A stretch of 64,000 bases of DNA, from positions 17,242,284-17,306,283 of the forward strand of contig NC_081142.1 in assembly GCF_958295425.1 (NCBI RefSeq), in the 5' to 3' direction. The DNA comes from Solea solea (lineage: Eukaryota > Chordata > Actinopteri > Pleuronectiformes > Soleidae). Shown piece after piece: positions 1-12,700 of the stretch. Position numbers and translations under genes: made by a program. Position 1 is the stretch's first letter, and the number at the start of each line of letters is the position of its first letter. The notes under the pieces were generated by a model. The model saw only the letters and a program-made list of their open reading frames with translations. It did no database searches and was not told where the DNA came from.

Positions 1-985
1 GTCTGCAGGGCTCTTTAGATGTTTAGGTCCAAAAGTATTTCTGAAGGCGATTACGACTCCAAATGCACCACCAATAACATAAAGAATTGAACAAGTAATA
101 AAAAAAATATAAACAGCTCTATCGCAACAAAACCCTGATCTAACTGTCATGGAGTCAGTGTAGGAATATTTGATACAGACAAAATGACAAAGAAAAAGTA
201 AAATTGTTGCAACCTGTCACAAATGATTTGGTATAATATTGATGCAATTCTGACAGAACCTTGAAAAACACAGTAAAAGGCAGTAACACTAAATATTACT
301 GCACCAAATATTTTATTTTACTTGCGTAACAAAAAATATCACGCATGTACTGTACTGTTAAAGTTAGGATTCCAGTGCCATAAGTCACTCGACTTAAACG
401 GTTTCCTTTGAGTAAACATTCTGTATGAACAACAATGACCCTGATTAGTCCACCTTTGGCAATGTTTACTCACTGCCTCGTAGCGTAAGAACAGCCACTC
501 ATAGATAAAAGAATAACCACAACTTTGAGCACCTTGAACCTACTGGCATCAGTGACAAACCTTGCAACCTTTGCTTTACAGCAACTGCGAATGAGAAAGA
601 AGGTTGTAGCTTTGAACATGTGAGCACTGCATTTTGGATGCAGATATAAGATCTGTGGATGAGTTGACACCTAAAAAGATGTACTCAATGTACTTAGGGC
701 TGCAAATCAATTTATCGATCATTTGTCGGTTACTAAATCAATCAACATTAGTCAGTACTTTGACAATTGTATAAGCGGTCTTGGTGTTTTTTGCAATAAG
801 TAAAACATGTTCTCTGAATTTTAAGGTTCTTAATGTGATTATTTTCCCGTTTTCTAGCTGCATAATACAAAGTAATCATTAAAATAGTATATACAAACAT
901 AAATATAAATACACAACACTGTTGTTCTGAGGCTTGGTAAACATGCTGTGTGTATATAATATATATACATATTGTGTCTATATAT

Positions 986-989
<4 letters not shown>

Positions 990-1044
<55 letters not shown>
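990..1044. repeat. (TA)n microsatellite
   Basis: About 55 bases of uninterrupted alternating T and A, with degenerate TATA-rich sequence just before it. It creates artefactual Tyr-Ile open frames on the minus strand. Confidence 0.97.
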
Positions 1045-1048
<4 letters not shown>

Positions 1049-1059
1049 CAAACATCATT

Positions 1060-1556
1060 CATAACTACTATTACAGATATCTGCAGTTGAGGTTTTACTA
1101 GTCAAATCACTTTTGCCATTCATGTGTATGGGGTTTATCATTAAATATCTAACGCTCTCTCTATATATCTCTCATTGCAATTTAAGATATCTACAACATC
1201 ATTACGACTAGTCATAAATCAAGTTCAAGATATCTTTAATTACCCTCAATTGAAGATATCTACACAGTTTTTAGATACCTTGAATTAAGTTTCAGTTATC
1301 TTGAACTTGAATTGTGACTAGTCATAATGACACTGTAGATATCTGAACTAATGACAAACCCCAGACACATGAATGGCAAAAGTGACATCATTGTGACTAG
1401 TAACGACTGAATTGCAGACATCTGAAACTGTAGTTTTGACTAGTAAGAATGACGTCACAGATAACTACAACTACAATTCATACTTATCGCACTTACTAGT
1501 CAAAATGACGTCACGGATATCTGTAATGGTAATTCCAGATAGTCAAACTGGCGATT
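1060..1556. mobile_element. Foldback (MITE-like) element built from GATATCT and ACTAGTC motifs
   Basis: The segment 1111-1136 (TTTTGCCATTCATGTGTATG...) recurs as its reverse complement at 1355-1380, centred near 1245. The outer ends also match in inverted orientation: ATTACAGATATC near 1068 against GATATCTGTAAT near 1516. Between them GATATCT-like and GACTAGTC-like words recur many times in both orientations. This is the architecture of a non-autonomous palindromic DNA element. No transposase is present and the family is not recognised. Confidence 0.65.
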
Positions 1557-2480
1557 AATTAGAGGCCAGGTGTACCTAATAAAATGGCCGGTGAAAGCAA
1601 AGCAAAGCAACGTGATGGGCTGCACGTTTCACGTCACGCCCCCTGCTCAGTACAGTGCAGTAACAGAGTGAGTGAGGGCAGCCATGGCATCTCACTGGCT
1701 GCAGTTGTTATGAAACAACACACTGTCAGGTTGCCACGCTTCCTTACTAATAAAAGCACACTTTTGCACATTTGTAGACACACGACCATAGATTATTATT
1801 TTTTTAAATGAAGACGGTTTGATTTGGAGTTTGATTTGTTAACGCGAGAGCAGAGCGTCGTGTCAGTATCATGGAAGTATGTGTGTGTGAATGTCAAAGG
1901 TAATCATTTGATATGCAGGAGTCCTCCATCATGCACTTTATGTAAAAGGTCACAGCGGTCAAGCTACAGTGGACAGTGAAACCCCAGTGGGGAAATGGTG
2001 ACGATGTTGATGACACTTGTCTGTCATTTTAGTTTAACCTTACACTTTTGTCAAGTAGCTTTTCACCAACACAACTCCCAGCCCAATCTTATTATCAAAG
2101 AAGGACATGTAGAGACAAGGAGGACATGTTTGGTCCAACAATGTCCCTGTTAAACCACAGGAATGAGGGGAGCTTGAAGAGCAGAGCAGCACTAACATTG
2201 GTTAGCTCATTCATTAACGTAGCATCACTTGGCGTTAACTTTCTTTAAGAAAAACTGAACTGGACGAACCACATTTTAGTATATACTTCACAATAATTTT
2301 AGCTACTAATGAGACATTATGACGTGTAGCCATTGGCATTAACAGCTGTGGTTAGTAAGTGTGCAGCTAAATTTGTCCACAACACATAACGTAACAGTTA
2401 GCTCGATGTTAACTTGCTGGCTAACTTTAGCTAGCAGCCCATAATACTGTACACGGGGGGGAGACAGGAGGGGACTTTCA

Positions 2481-2870
<390 letters not shown>

Positions 2871-3479
2871 TGAAGACCCCCCCCACCAACAACCCCCTCC
2901 AAACAATACAGGTTGTTACTCAGATAATTATCATCTCATTAAAAGTGTGACAGCTTTCTTTGGGAATGCAAAACAGTCAACTAAATAAATATAATTTAGA
3001 TGTACTGAGGTTTCAAGTCCACCCAGGACACATCAAATTACAGGACACATTTGGTCCTGCTCATACTTAATATTAACATCCATCCTGAAAGATCCGATCA
3101 TACGTGGACAGCATCAAGTATGATCCGTTTACACATGACATCAAAATGTGTTCCGTGACCTATCTGCACACTGTATACAAATATACAAATGCAAAAATAA
3201 TGTTTTGAAAAAGTCTGACTGAAAATATGTGTGTGCATGGGTGACAGGTGGAGAGAGAGAAGTGAGTGTAACATAGAATAAAACATTAACCATAAAAAAG
3301 CGTAAAAAAAATGGACAAAAAAGAGGACATCAGCAACTGAGGAGATGGTCATTGATGCGTCTTCAGTCAGGATAGATTTGGGTTCACTAATGTGGCCATG
3401 TCCCCAAGTCATGCACCTCTGAATTTGGTTCACATCTGAAGACACATTCAGATCTGGATCTCTTCAGAACTGAATTTAG

Positions 3480-3795
3480 CGCTGCCTATATGTGATCAGC
3501 TGTCGATTATTTGCTCAATTGAAAAATGTTGATCAGTGTTTCTTAAACCTGGAAGTGATGATGTTCTTGAATGTCTTCTTTTGTCCACAAACCAGTATTA
3601 ATGATTTCTTTGTTATATGGAGCAAATGAACCAGAACATATTCACATTAAAGAAGCTGAGAAATCAGGAAACTTGTTCTAATTAATGGGAAAAGTAAATC
3701 AAACCGATTATCAAAATAGTTGACGATTAATTTAGTAATCGATAACTTATCGATTAATTGAATAAATTAATTGAATAATCATTGCAGTCCTAGTT
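3480..3795 (+). mobile_element. ATCGATTAAT-rich palindromic MITE, copy 1
   Basis: It contains words repeated in the other copies of this family: AAAAATGTTGATCAGTGTTT, AAACCTGGAA.TGATGATGTT, TTTTGTCCACAAACC, AATGATTTCTTTGTTATATGG and a terminal TAATCGAT..ATCGATTAATT block ending in TTGCAGTCCTA. Related copies sit at 21091-21313, 30945-31283 (reverse) and about 42940-43245. Such elements beginning with GGGCTGCAACTAACGATT are widespread in teleosts. It is non-autonomous, with no coding capacity. Confidence 0.75.
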
Positions 3796-4775
3796 GAATA
3801 TTCAAATATGAAATTGCATTTTGTTCCCCTGTAACAGACAACCAAGCATACAGGCTCCCCATGCAAAATTACTTTATGCTTTAACAGAACTTTGTACCTT
3901 TAAGGTAAAGACAAATGCTCCTACAGGTCAATGACTGGAAGGACTGTATTCTTGACAACTCTATAGACAAAATCAAAAAGTACATAAATCATAGTCAGTG
4001 CACTTATCTTAGTACCAGTCACTCTTGCAATTACTAAAAGAGTAAGATTTTTGTGATTGAGCCCTCTGTTTAAGTGAAAGTGAATTTCTCAAGGGAAATG
4101 TGGTGAAACAGATTCAGGCCACAACTGTTTGCTGCTGTTGCACCACAGTGTTTGTTAATCAGAAGGAGAGCAAAGTTTAACGTCAGACCCATGCCTTCAA
4201 AGACAATGGGGCGTGCATGAGTTTGCAGGCCAGGATATGCCTCTGTTGATACAACATATTCATGTATATGCTTATGTTTTTATTTCTTAACAGCATGAAA
4301 AGCAGGATGATGATAAATACAGGAAGGTAAACCCACTCACTGGTCTATTATCAATAACAATAATTAACCCACATATAAATAACTCTTCCCTTTGAGTTTA
4401 TGTTATATATAAAATATATAAATTCATTGTATTGCAAAGTTATTTTTATCATGACACAAATCATAGTGAATCAAAAAAGTAAAGCAATGGAAATTAAACA
4501 CTTGTTTTCTAAGGATTTTGAATCAAACCTGCAGTGAATAGTCTGATGATTTTTCTTGTTGGTGTTATTCTGCCTCTGTTTGGTCTTGATCAGAAACAAT
4601 GTGACATTATTTATGGTAGCTCAGTGGTAGAGTGAGTCGTATTTCAACTTGAAGGTTGTGGGTTTGATTCTTGGGCAAGACACTTAACCCTGGACGGCTC
4701 CTGACGTGTGAATGGGTATGAAAGACGAGTGACAGTGAAACTATGCTGCACATAGAAGCACTGTATGAATGTGTG

Positions 4776-4997
4776 GGGAAAAGGGCTTGTTGGTCTAGGG
4801 GTATGATTCTCGCTTAGGGTGCGAGACGTCCCGGGTTCAAATCCTGGACAAGCCCTTGCAAAAGCTCTCTCTGAAAGGAAAAATAATTGAGTGCTCTTCC
4901 TTACCTATCTAGTGGAGTTACTTCTATGTAGCTTGTTCCTCTTTTGTAAGTCGTTTTGGACAAAAGCGTCTGCAAAATGCTTAAATGTAAATGTGTG
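4776..4997 (+). mobile_element. tRNA-Pro-headed SINE nested in the older SINE
   Basis: The insert begins with an almost intact tRNA-Pro, continues with about 75 bases of unrelated body, and ends with a tail containing AAGTCGTTTTGGACAAAAGC and AAATGTAAATG. That tail resembles the LINE-derived 3' end shared by many teleost SINEs. AATGTGTG occurs at 4768-4775 and again at 4990-4997, a plausible 8-bp target-site duplication, although the AAATG tail could contribute to it. The host SINE resumes directly after it. Confidence 0.65.
4784..4855 (+). tRNA. tRNA-Pro (anticodon AGG), intact cloverleaf, probably a SINE head
   Basis: A 72-base cloverleaf can be folded by eye. The acceptor stem GGCTTGT/ACAAGCC is perfect, the D arm includes the A-box TGGTCTAGGGG, and the anticodon stem is CTCGC/GCGAG. 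The loop TTAGGGT gives anticodon AGG at 4816-4818. The T arm is CCGGG/CCTGG (one G-U pair) around TTCAAAT, and the discriminator base is C. It is nearly identical to vertebrate tRNA-Pro. No run of four T follows within about 80 bases, where a functional pol III gene would normally terminate, and a SINE-like body and tail follow. It may therefore be the head of a retroposon rather than a working tRNA gene. Confidence 0.8.
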
Positions 4998-6755
4998 TGT
5001 GAATGGCTGAAAACTAGAAAAGCACTTTATAAATTTATACCTTTTACCAAATTTGAATGCTGCATCCATCTGAAAATAGGCTCTATCAAGCGATACTATC
5101 AGACTTGACTGTGGAGTGGCAGCACAGGGTCAAGAACATGACACAGTTTTTTTTTAAGCAGACAGAGTTTTTCATGGGCACTGTTCCGTGTTTCCAAACA
5201 TACTCCAATCTGTTTGCAGCCTCCTCACTTGACTAGTGCAATGTTGCTGTTACCTCCGTCTGTCTTGGCATAAAAGGAATCCGTTTACAGTGTGGGAATA
5301 TTGCTGGGCGACACAGAGAAACACAGAGAGGAGTGTGGAAATGATAGGCTTAATCAGCATTGTGTGAATGGGTTGAATGCAGCAGACATTTTGTCTATAT
5401 TGATATTTAGTCACTACTGTTTTTTGTGCAGAATGACATTCTCACAAAGGCAATGTCCAAACACTGAGCAGCCAAGTGTTATTAAACCTGTTTGGAGAGG
5501 AAGAGCAGACAGGGGCCGAGGACATTAAATACTCCTGCAAGCCATGTGACATTTAGCTTGCCGGCTCTACTGTTTCAGCAGAGAAAGTCAAAGGGCAAAT
5601 AATGATCAGAGAGATATAAATAGGAGGTCAAGACTGTTGCAGCTGAAAAGGCCAAGGACTAATAAAGTTTAAACTTGAGTGCAATGCAAAGGGATGCATT
5701 TTATAGCCAACCCCAAAACCCCACAGCACCTTACTGTACTAAGGCTATGAACAGTAGTGGACAGTAGTCCAGAGTAACACAGACTACATGTTTAAGAGCC
5801 GCTTGTCTACATGTAAAAGTAAAATGCTGTATGCACTGATTTGGTGATTAACAGGTCTGAAGATGTCACGGTAAAAAGTTGCATGACAGCATTGAAATAC
5901 TGCTGACAGTGCAAACTGTCAGCAGTATATGTTCACTTTTGATTGGCAGCCATCACTATAGTGAACACTATTAACTGTGTGATCAATTCATGATTTGAAA
6001 AGAGCCCGAAGGACATCCTGATTCCAGATTTTCCCTAGAACCAATGACTACAAACATATAGTCGCATATAACATAACATTCTAGTCTAAACCATAGACTG
6101 TACCGCTATCAGTGAAAGAAACCAGCTGCTATTGGACGTGGTCGTAGAACTTTACATCTGCTTGAAAAAATAATAAACTGTCTTAAGAAATAGCACTTTT
6201 ATTTTGACCATCACAGTCGCACGGATATAAAACAAAAACAATAAAGTAGCTAAAAAAAATAACCTAAGTAATTTAAAACTAAATGGGAAATCTCTGACCA
6301 GGCCCAATTCACTTAAACATGTAATCATGATAAATGAACAGAAAAAAACTGAAACTGAACATGAGAAAATGACATTTAAATGTTTGTGTTTTGTTAAATG
6401 TCTTTGATGCAGAGAGTCATCTGATCAACCTGTTTTCCACAACCTGACAAAGGACGCCTGCTCCTGCTGTTGTGGTCTTAACAGAAGAGGCTTTAGAAAA
6501 TGTACACACACGGTTTCTTAGAGTTCAAATAATTAGGCAGTGTTCCTTTTTGAAATTGCTATTTACTGTAAAATGACACATAGTAGTTTGGTACAACCAT
6601 TTAAAACATTTTTCATATTGCCACTAGATATATAACTATCTATATTCATAATGTACTCTATGTGATACCACAGATTTATAAATAAATATTGGCCTATTAC
6701 AATTTTGTAGCAATAGCACAGCCGAACCTTTGTTCGGTTTCACAGAAGTTCACCT

Positions 6756-9700
6756 TCATGTGTATGTCAGTATGGTCTCCACACAGTTGTAGGTCCAGTC
6801 CTGCTTGTCACTGATGGGCAGGACATGTTGGCACATCTAGAAGACAAGACACACATTTGTATTAACATTACATCCCATTATCTATCATTTTTCTAATTCA
6901 GGTTCTCAGGAGTGGATACAAATATCCAATAGGAGCACTTGTGATTATAATGATATCCAAACAATTTGTTAAGTAAACACAAGGATAAACCTCATACCAT
7001 CTTTGTCCGTGCTGGGACCTCCACGGCAAACACACTCATGCCTCTGCTGCTGCTGCAGTTCCTGCTCTGCTCATTGTTCACATGCACAGTCACTTTCTGG
7101 TTGGTCTACAACACAAAGAGTGAACTTTAAATCGTGAAAACAAAGATATCAGTTGAAAACATTTTGAAAAAACTGAAGTGTACTGAAGTATATCATTTGA
7201 AAGACAGCATGACACCCATAGCTGCAATATCTACAGTGATGGAATACTGTAATACAATGGGTGACAAATAAAATAAATAATGACTCTACTGTATATAAAC
7301 ACACATGATAACCAGGTTAATGTTGTCCCTGTTTGTGAGTCAGTCATTCTTTTGGAGCAGCTCCTGTTGCTATGAGAATAGACACCATTGCTGCATATCA
7401 ATGAGCAACCTCACCCTGTTGTAATGAACTCTAATTCAAGCTACAACAAATATTTTTTCAAATACTATAAGTAATATGTAGTCTAACTTATTATTATTAT
7501 TATTGTTATACTCTCAGCAAACACTGATCACCACATTCAACATCAGTTGCTGGCAATAGATATGTCCAGTTACTGCACTATACCTGAGCACCTAAGTTTT
7601 AAAGTGACTGTTGATTTAAAAAAGAAAGGTGGTGTAGGGCAAGGAAAGTTCCTTATTTCATCCACTAAAACAATGAATGGTTATTATTTTGTTGGCTATC
7701 TAAAGAAATGATGGTGTTCATTTTAATGTTGTTTGAGTCCTGTATGCACATTTATCACATTTCTAATAATCACTGGTGAAACTATACCGACAGAGACAGA
7801 TGTAGAAGGTTTGTTCGCCTACCTTGTTGGCTATGAGAGAGGAGATCCTGTGCTCCCCTCTATAGGTGTACATGAGAATATTTTCCTGTCCCCTAAGTGC
7901 TTTGGCGCCTGTCTTGGCCATGATGGACTTCTGGAGAGCCTGGTTCAGAAGCTTGGGTCCTGACTCCATGCTGAGTGGCTGAAGAGACTGCTGAGTACCT
8001 TCAGAGTGAACGTCTATCTGAAATGGGCAAGCCTGACCATGTGGGAGAGGTGGTAATCCAGTTTGTTAGTGGGACTTAAAATAATCTCTTGAAAGCACTC
8101 ATTCAAATCTTTATTTTAGGAAGTCACATTGAGATAATGAGACCTAGCAAAAAACAACCACAATAACAAATAGCTTCACAAAACAATAAATACAATGATC
8201 AGTAAAACACAGCAAAAGGGAGCAATAATATGACATCATTTCTCATTTAATTGAAGGAGCTACAACTTTCAATAACTATTTTCTTCAATCTATGTATGTT
8301 TTGTTTATTCTATTGTTAGTTAATGTGACATGTGTTGTTCCCCACTCTTCCTAAAGGCCCTGATTTCTTGTTTTTCATTAAATAGGGTTCATATTTTTTG
8401 AGTGAAATCAGACAGGTGAACTTACCTCTACCAGCTCCAGCATGCGGTTGTAGCCCATGGCTTCCAGGGTGACCCACAGATCTGCAGCGTCTCCGTCTTT
8501 CTCTGTGGCCTCCATCAGGTTCAGCTCCATGAAGCCCTGCCGAGTCAGCTGGTTCTTTCTCATATCAAAGTTTTCTGTCCCACCCCCACCCCAAGAAAAA
8601 CAACGTTAATACTAGTTGTGTACTCACTCCTTTGAACTGTTTCTCTAGCACCCCTCTATGTGTCAGGGTGCCATAATGACAATTATTACCTTTGCAGACA
8701 GCCCAGGCATCCTTGTCACACTTCTCTCCACTGGTCCTCAGCTCAAAGAAGTTGTACTCTTCCAGACTGAGCAAACCATTGCCATCCAGGTCTATAACCT
8801 CAAAGATGTCTGTCAGCGCCTCCCTGTGGCACAGAGGGAACAACGCCGGCAATTATTCACAGGGTTGCATCAAAGCATGTACGAGTATAAATACCGTGTT
8901 CACTCTAAAGCTCTGTTATTTTTCTGATCATATGTACGCTATGAAAATAAAGTGCATGTACAGACAAACACTAACCTGAGCTCTCTGGTGAGGTCTAGTT
9001 CTCCAGTGTCAGTCTTGTAGACGAGCTCCACAGTTTTATTGGAGAGACTCTTTTTGCCTCTTTTCTTCAGTCTGCAGCCACTGGTGAAGGGCAGCAGATA
9101 GTAGGTCCCAGCGCTCAGTTCTCCTTTCCAAACATACTTCTGCAGAAACAACGGAGTGGGGGAAAAACATTCATAAAATCCTGGAATTCTTATCCAGCAA
9201 TCAAAACAACAATGTACAACAACACACAAACAGACCTCTTTGTCCTTTGACTCTGTGAATTGCACTAAAGTCGAATCCTCTTTGGTGTCACCAACCGATG
9301 TCATAAAAAGGGCTGTATCCACTGTCATCCAGGGTGAACTTTTGTCTGAAATATAACAGAATAACAGGAACATGTGATATAATTAGGATTTTTTTTAATT
9401 CATTTTTATTGAGTGTGAAAATACACATTTGAACAGAACAAAACAAATTGAGGAATGAATCAAACTGACTAAGTATTATCCCACCAAAAACCACACAATG
9501 TTAAATACACCACAGAAGCCATTAGCAGTGTTGGGCAAGCTACTTGGAAAATGTAGTGAGCTAAGCTAATAGTTAAATTAGCTTAGCTTACAGTTAAGTA
9601 AGTTACATTAAATTAAGCTTCACTACACCAAAGCTACCCCCCAGAGAAATGTAGCAAGCTAAGGACGCTAACTACATCAAGCTAACTTCATTCCAAGTCA

Positions 9701-12700
9701 AAGCTATCTCAGTGATCAATAAAACTTATCAGACAGATAAGCAGGCAGAAATGTTACATTTAATTGTTTATTAAACAATAAGCTATGCTCTCACTGCTCC
9801 AAAGCCAGAACACAAACACCAAACAAAATGTGCTCCACATGGTAACAAAAAGCAGGTGTTGAGCGTGTGTGTATGTTCATCTATGTTTGTTTGTGTGTGT
9901 GTGTGTGTCTGTGTTTTCATGGGTATGCTCAATAACATTTGCAGGACAAACTGCAAGTTTAATCAATAACTTAACTCAAACCACAGTATCAAAAGAATAA
10001 AGACCTGCTCCAAACTGCTCTGTGTAGTACGTAAGCGACTCCCTCGGGATCAAAAGCTATTTGGGAAAAGCTATTTGATTCAGAACACAGGGACACAACC
10101 ACCACGCTATTGAGAGTAGTTATAATAGTAACGTTGTTACTTGTAGCGACGAGGTTGCAAACAAACTAATCCAAAGGCAATTAAAATACGGAGCTTTTAT
10201 ATGAATCCTGATCATCTGAATAAACGACTTAATTCACAGACTTTTTCTGTTTCCGTTACTAATTCCTTAACTCTTTAATCAGTGAAATGAACAGAAATAT
10301 AACTATGCCCTATCCCTTTTGTTTACATACAAATTAGGGCTGAACAATTAATCGAAATTGTATCGAAATGTCTTGATATAGACACATCTTATTCTACAGA
10401 CTGAAGAGAACATCTTTGTTTCTCACACAGGTGCACACATATCACACAGTAATCATTTTAAATCTGTTTTTCGAAATAAAAATGAGAATAATGATGTAAA
10501 AATGACCATTCCCTCTGATATTGCAATTAGATATTTATTAAAAACCATTCAGCCCCAATACAAATAATAAAATAGAAACATAGTAAGTACCAGGTCTGTG
10601 GCTGAGGCTGAGTGGTTGAATGGTGAGGTAGACGTTGGTTGTCTCTGGGACATGGAGCTGGTACTGCAGAGAGCTGATACTCCCATCAACCTCCAAAAAG
10701 AAACATCCCTTCATAAAACCGTGATGCCACTCCTGAAACAATGAATAATATTTCCTTTTTAGTAACATATTTATACAACGTTTCACTCATATACTGTGGC
10801 AAATAAAGCATGACAATAACCGATTAAGTTGTTTGCCATTTTAAGCCCGTTTCAAACATCACATGCAGTGTTTTGTGCCGCGTGAAACCTCATTTCATAT
10901 TTGGTGATGTGTGGTCTCCGCTAACATCCCGACACAATCCCGACGAACAATTTCGCTGCTTGACAACACATTGCATTTAGTCATTCAACAGAAACCAAAA
11001 CTAATTTGCAGTCCCTATTAAAAGGGGGATTGATCTTGTGACGGCGGAAGTATACTTTGGCACGAGAAAGTGAATGAAGCAGTCGATCATAACAGAGAGG
11101 TTGCTCACTTGATTAAAAATACTGCCATTGTGATAATTACCACTCGACTCTTCAGGGGGGCATATTCATTATTTCACTGTTTCTGGCACTTCAATGGCAT
11201 GGAAACACGTGTTATTGCAGTGCTTATCCAGAGGAGGGCAGAAGTGTTGCACTGTGTTTCGGCTGCAGGCTAAAGAAAAGCTCCTTCTAGGGCTTGATAT
11301 AGTAAATTGGAGTCCATTTAACTTTGATAAATACAACCTTTTCAATCTTGGGCCTGCGGCCATTCAAAATTATCAAGAGGCTACTTTGGAGATATTTATG
11401 AATCCTAATATTTCTCTCATTTTTGAAATTCTGTTGTTGAGATAATAATTTCAAATTGAACAGGGACATGAGAGCAAGAGAAGTTTTCCTTCCTCTCAGC
11501 GGAGACACATTAAATGAAAACACAGTTGGTGTGGACACACAGTAAGAGGACAATGAGGGCCAAGCAAGTCTGGAGTAGGCCATATTTCTTTTTAGTGGAC
11601 AAATAAATCACCAAGTTAAACAAAGAAAAGTACCATAAAGACGGAGCGTGTCACTCCTTCAGAGGAAAGCCATTTTCCTCAAAGTATTTATCTTGGGCTG
11701 TGAGACGCATAAAAGATCAAATCATAACACTTCAGTGGTTTGTCCAGACAATATTAAAAGAGGAAAATTGCCATGGGCACCTGTCCACTGTTAAAAGACA
11801 TCAGAATTAATGCTCCCACAGAGAGAGGGTCAGACTGCAGACTAATACAGATGCTGTCACCTGCTCTAGTCACAGGTCTGAATTACTGCTGCACAGAGGG
11901 TCACAGGACACACACAAACGTGCTTTTATATCTTGGTGAGGACACGTCATACACATAATGGATTCCCTACTCCCTTACCCTAACCTTAACCGACACAACT
12001 AAGGGACCCTTAACCTCACCCTAACATTAACCTAATTCTAACCCTAACCCTTTTCAACCAGATCTTAACCCTGAAAAAGCCCTGAAAATCTGTGGGGCCC
12101 AGACAAAATGTCCACATAAATTAAAAATGTCTTTGCAAAGATAGGTTTGTATGTTTTTTGGACCTCACAAAACCATACATGTACACACATACACACACAT
12201 GCTGGTTTTGCAATCTCTATGGGGACACTTAAAAGACAAAATGCCATAGCTCCTTACCCAAACGTTAACCATCATAACAAAATGCCTAACCCTAACCCTT
12301 ACCCTAATTTAAATTTAACCTTAACAATAAAATCCTGTCTCAATCATCAAAAAGCCTGTTAAAGGTGCGTGGACCAGCCAAATTGTCCTCACAAAGATGG
12401 GTTTGACTGACAATTGTCCACACAGCGTAAAAACAAGCAGCCTTACCTTAACCATAACCACTTAATGCTTAACCGTGACCATAATCTAATCCTAATTCAA
12501 ATCAAGCCTAAAGTTAACCATCCATCCATCTACCCCGTTATCCTCCACATGAGGGTGGCAGGGGATGCTGTGACATAGGGCGATAGGGGGGGTCACACCC
12601 TGGACAGGTCACCGGTCCATCACAGGAGAGTCAAATTTACCTAATCCCCAAATCTGCATGTCCTAGGACTGTGGGAGGAAACCAGAGAACCCGGAGAAAA

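Larger units (their letters stand above)
4615..5048 (+). mobile_element. tRNA-derived SINE interrupted by a second SINE
   Basis: The head GGTAGCTCAGTGGTAGAG carries an A-box and a B-box-like GGTTTGATTC follows about 35 bases later, as in pol III promoters. The body has GGGCAAGACACTTAACCC and the 3' end is ACTAGAAAAGCACTTTATAAAT. A second, 5'-truncated copy of the same family lies at 29252-29478 and shares the body and tail. Here the body is cut at about 4775 and resumes at about 4990, with a foreign tRNA-Pro-headed element between. Confidence 0.75.
2871..6755. other. Intergenic region between efcab7 3' end and pgm1 5' end
   Basis: No exon-like or conserved coding segment is visible on either strand. 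It contains an ATCGATTAAT-type MITE (3480-3795), a SINE invaded by a tRNA-Pro-headed SINE (4615-5048), and AT-rich unique sequence. The right end includes the efcab7 3' UTR. A minus-strand AATAAA at 6203-6198, about 550 bases past the efcab7 stop, and a TATAAA variant near 6679-6674 are the nearest polyadenylation-signal candidates. Confidence 0.7.

Noticed and set aside
748..1062. Tyr-Ile-rich open frames near the left edge
   Set aside because: Direct translation of the (TA)n microsatellite.
11940..12480. Possible interstitial telomere repeat (CCCTAACC words)
   Set aside because: The words are irregular and embedded in a larger dispersed repeat unit with a reverse relative at 53745; there is no uniform TTAGGG array.
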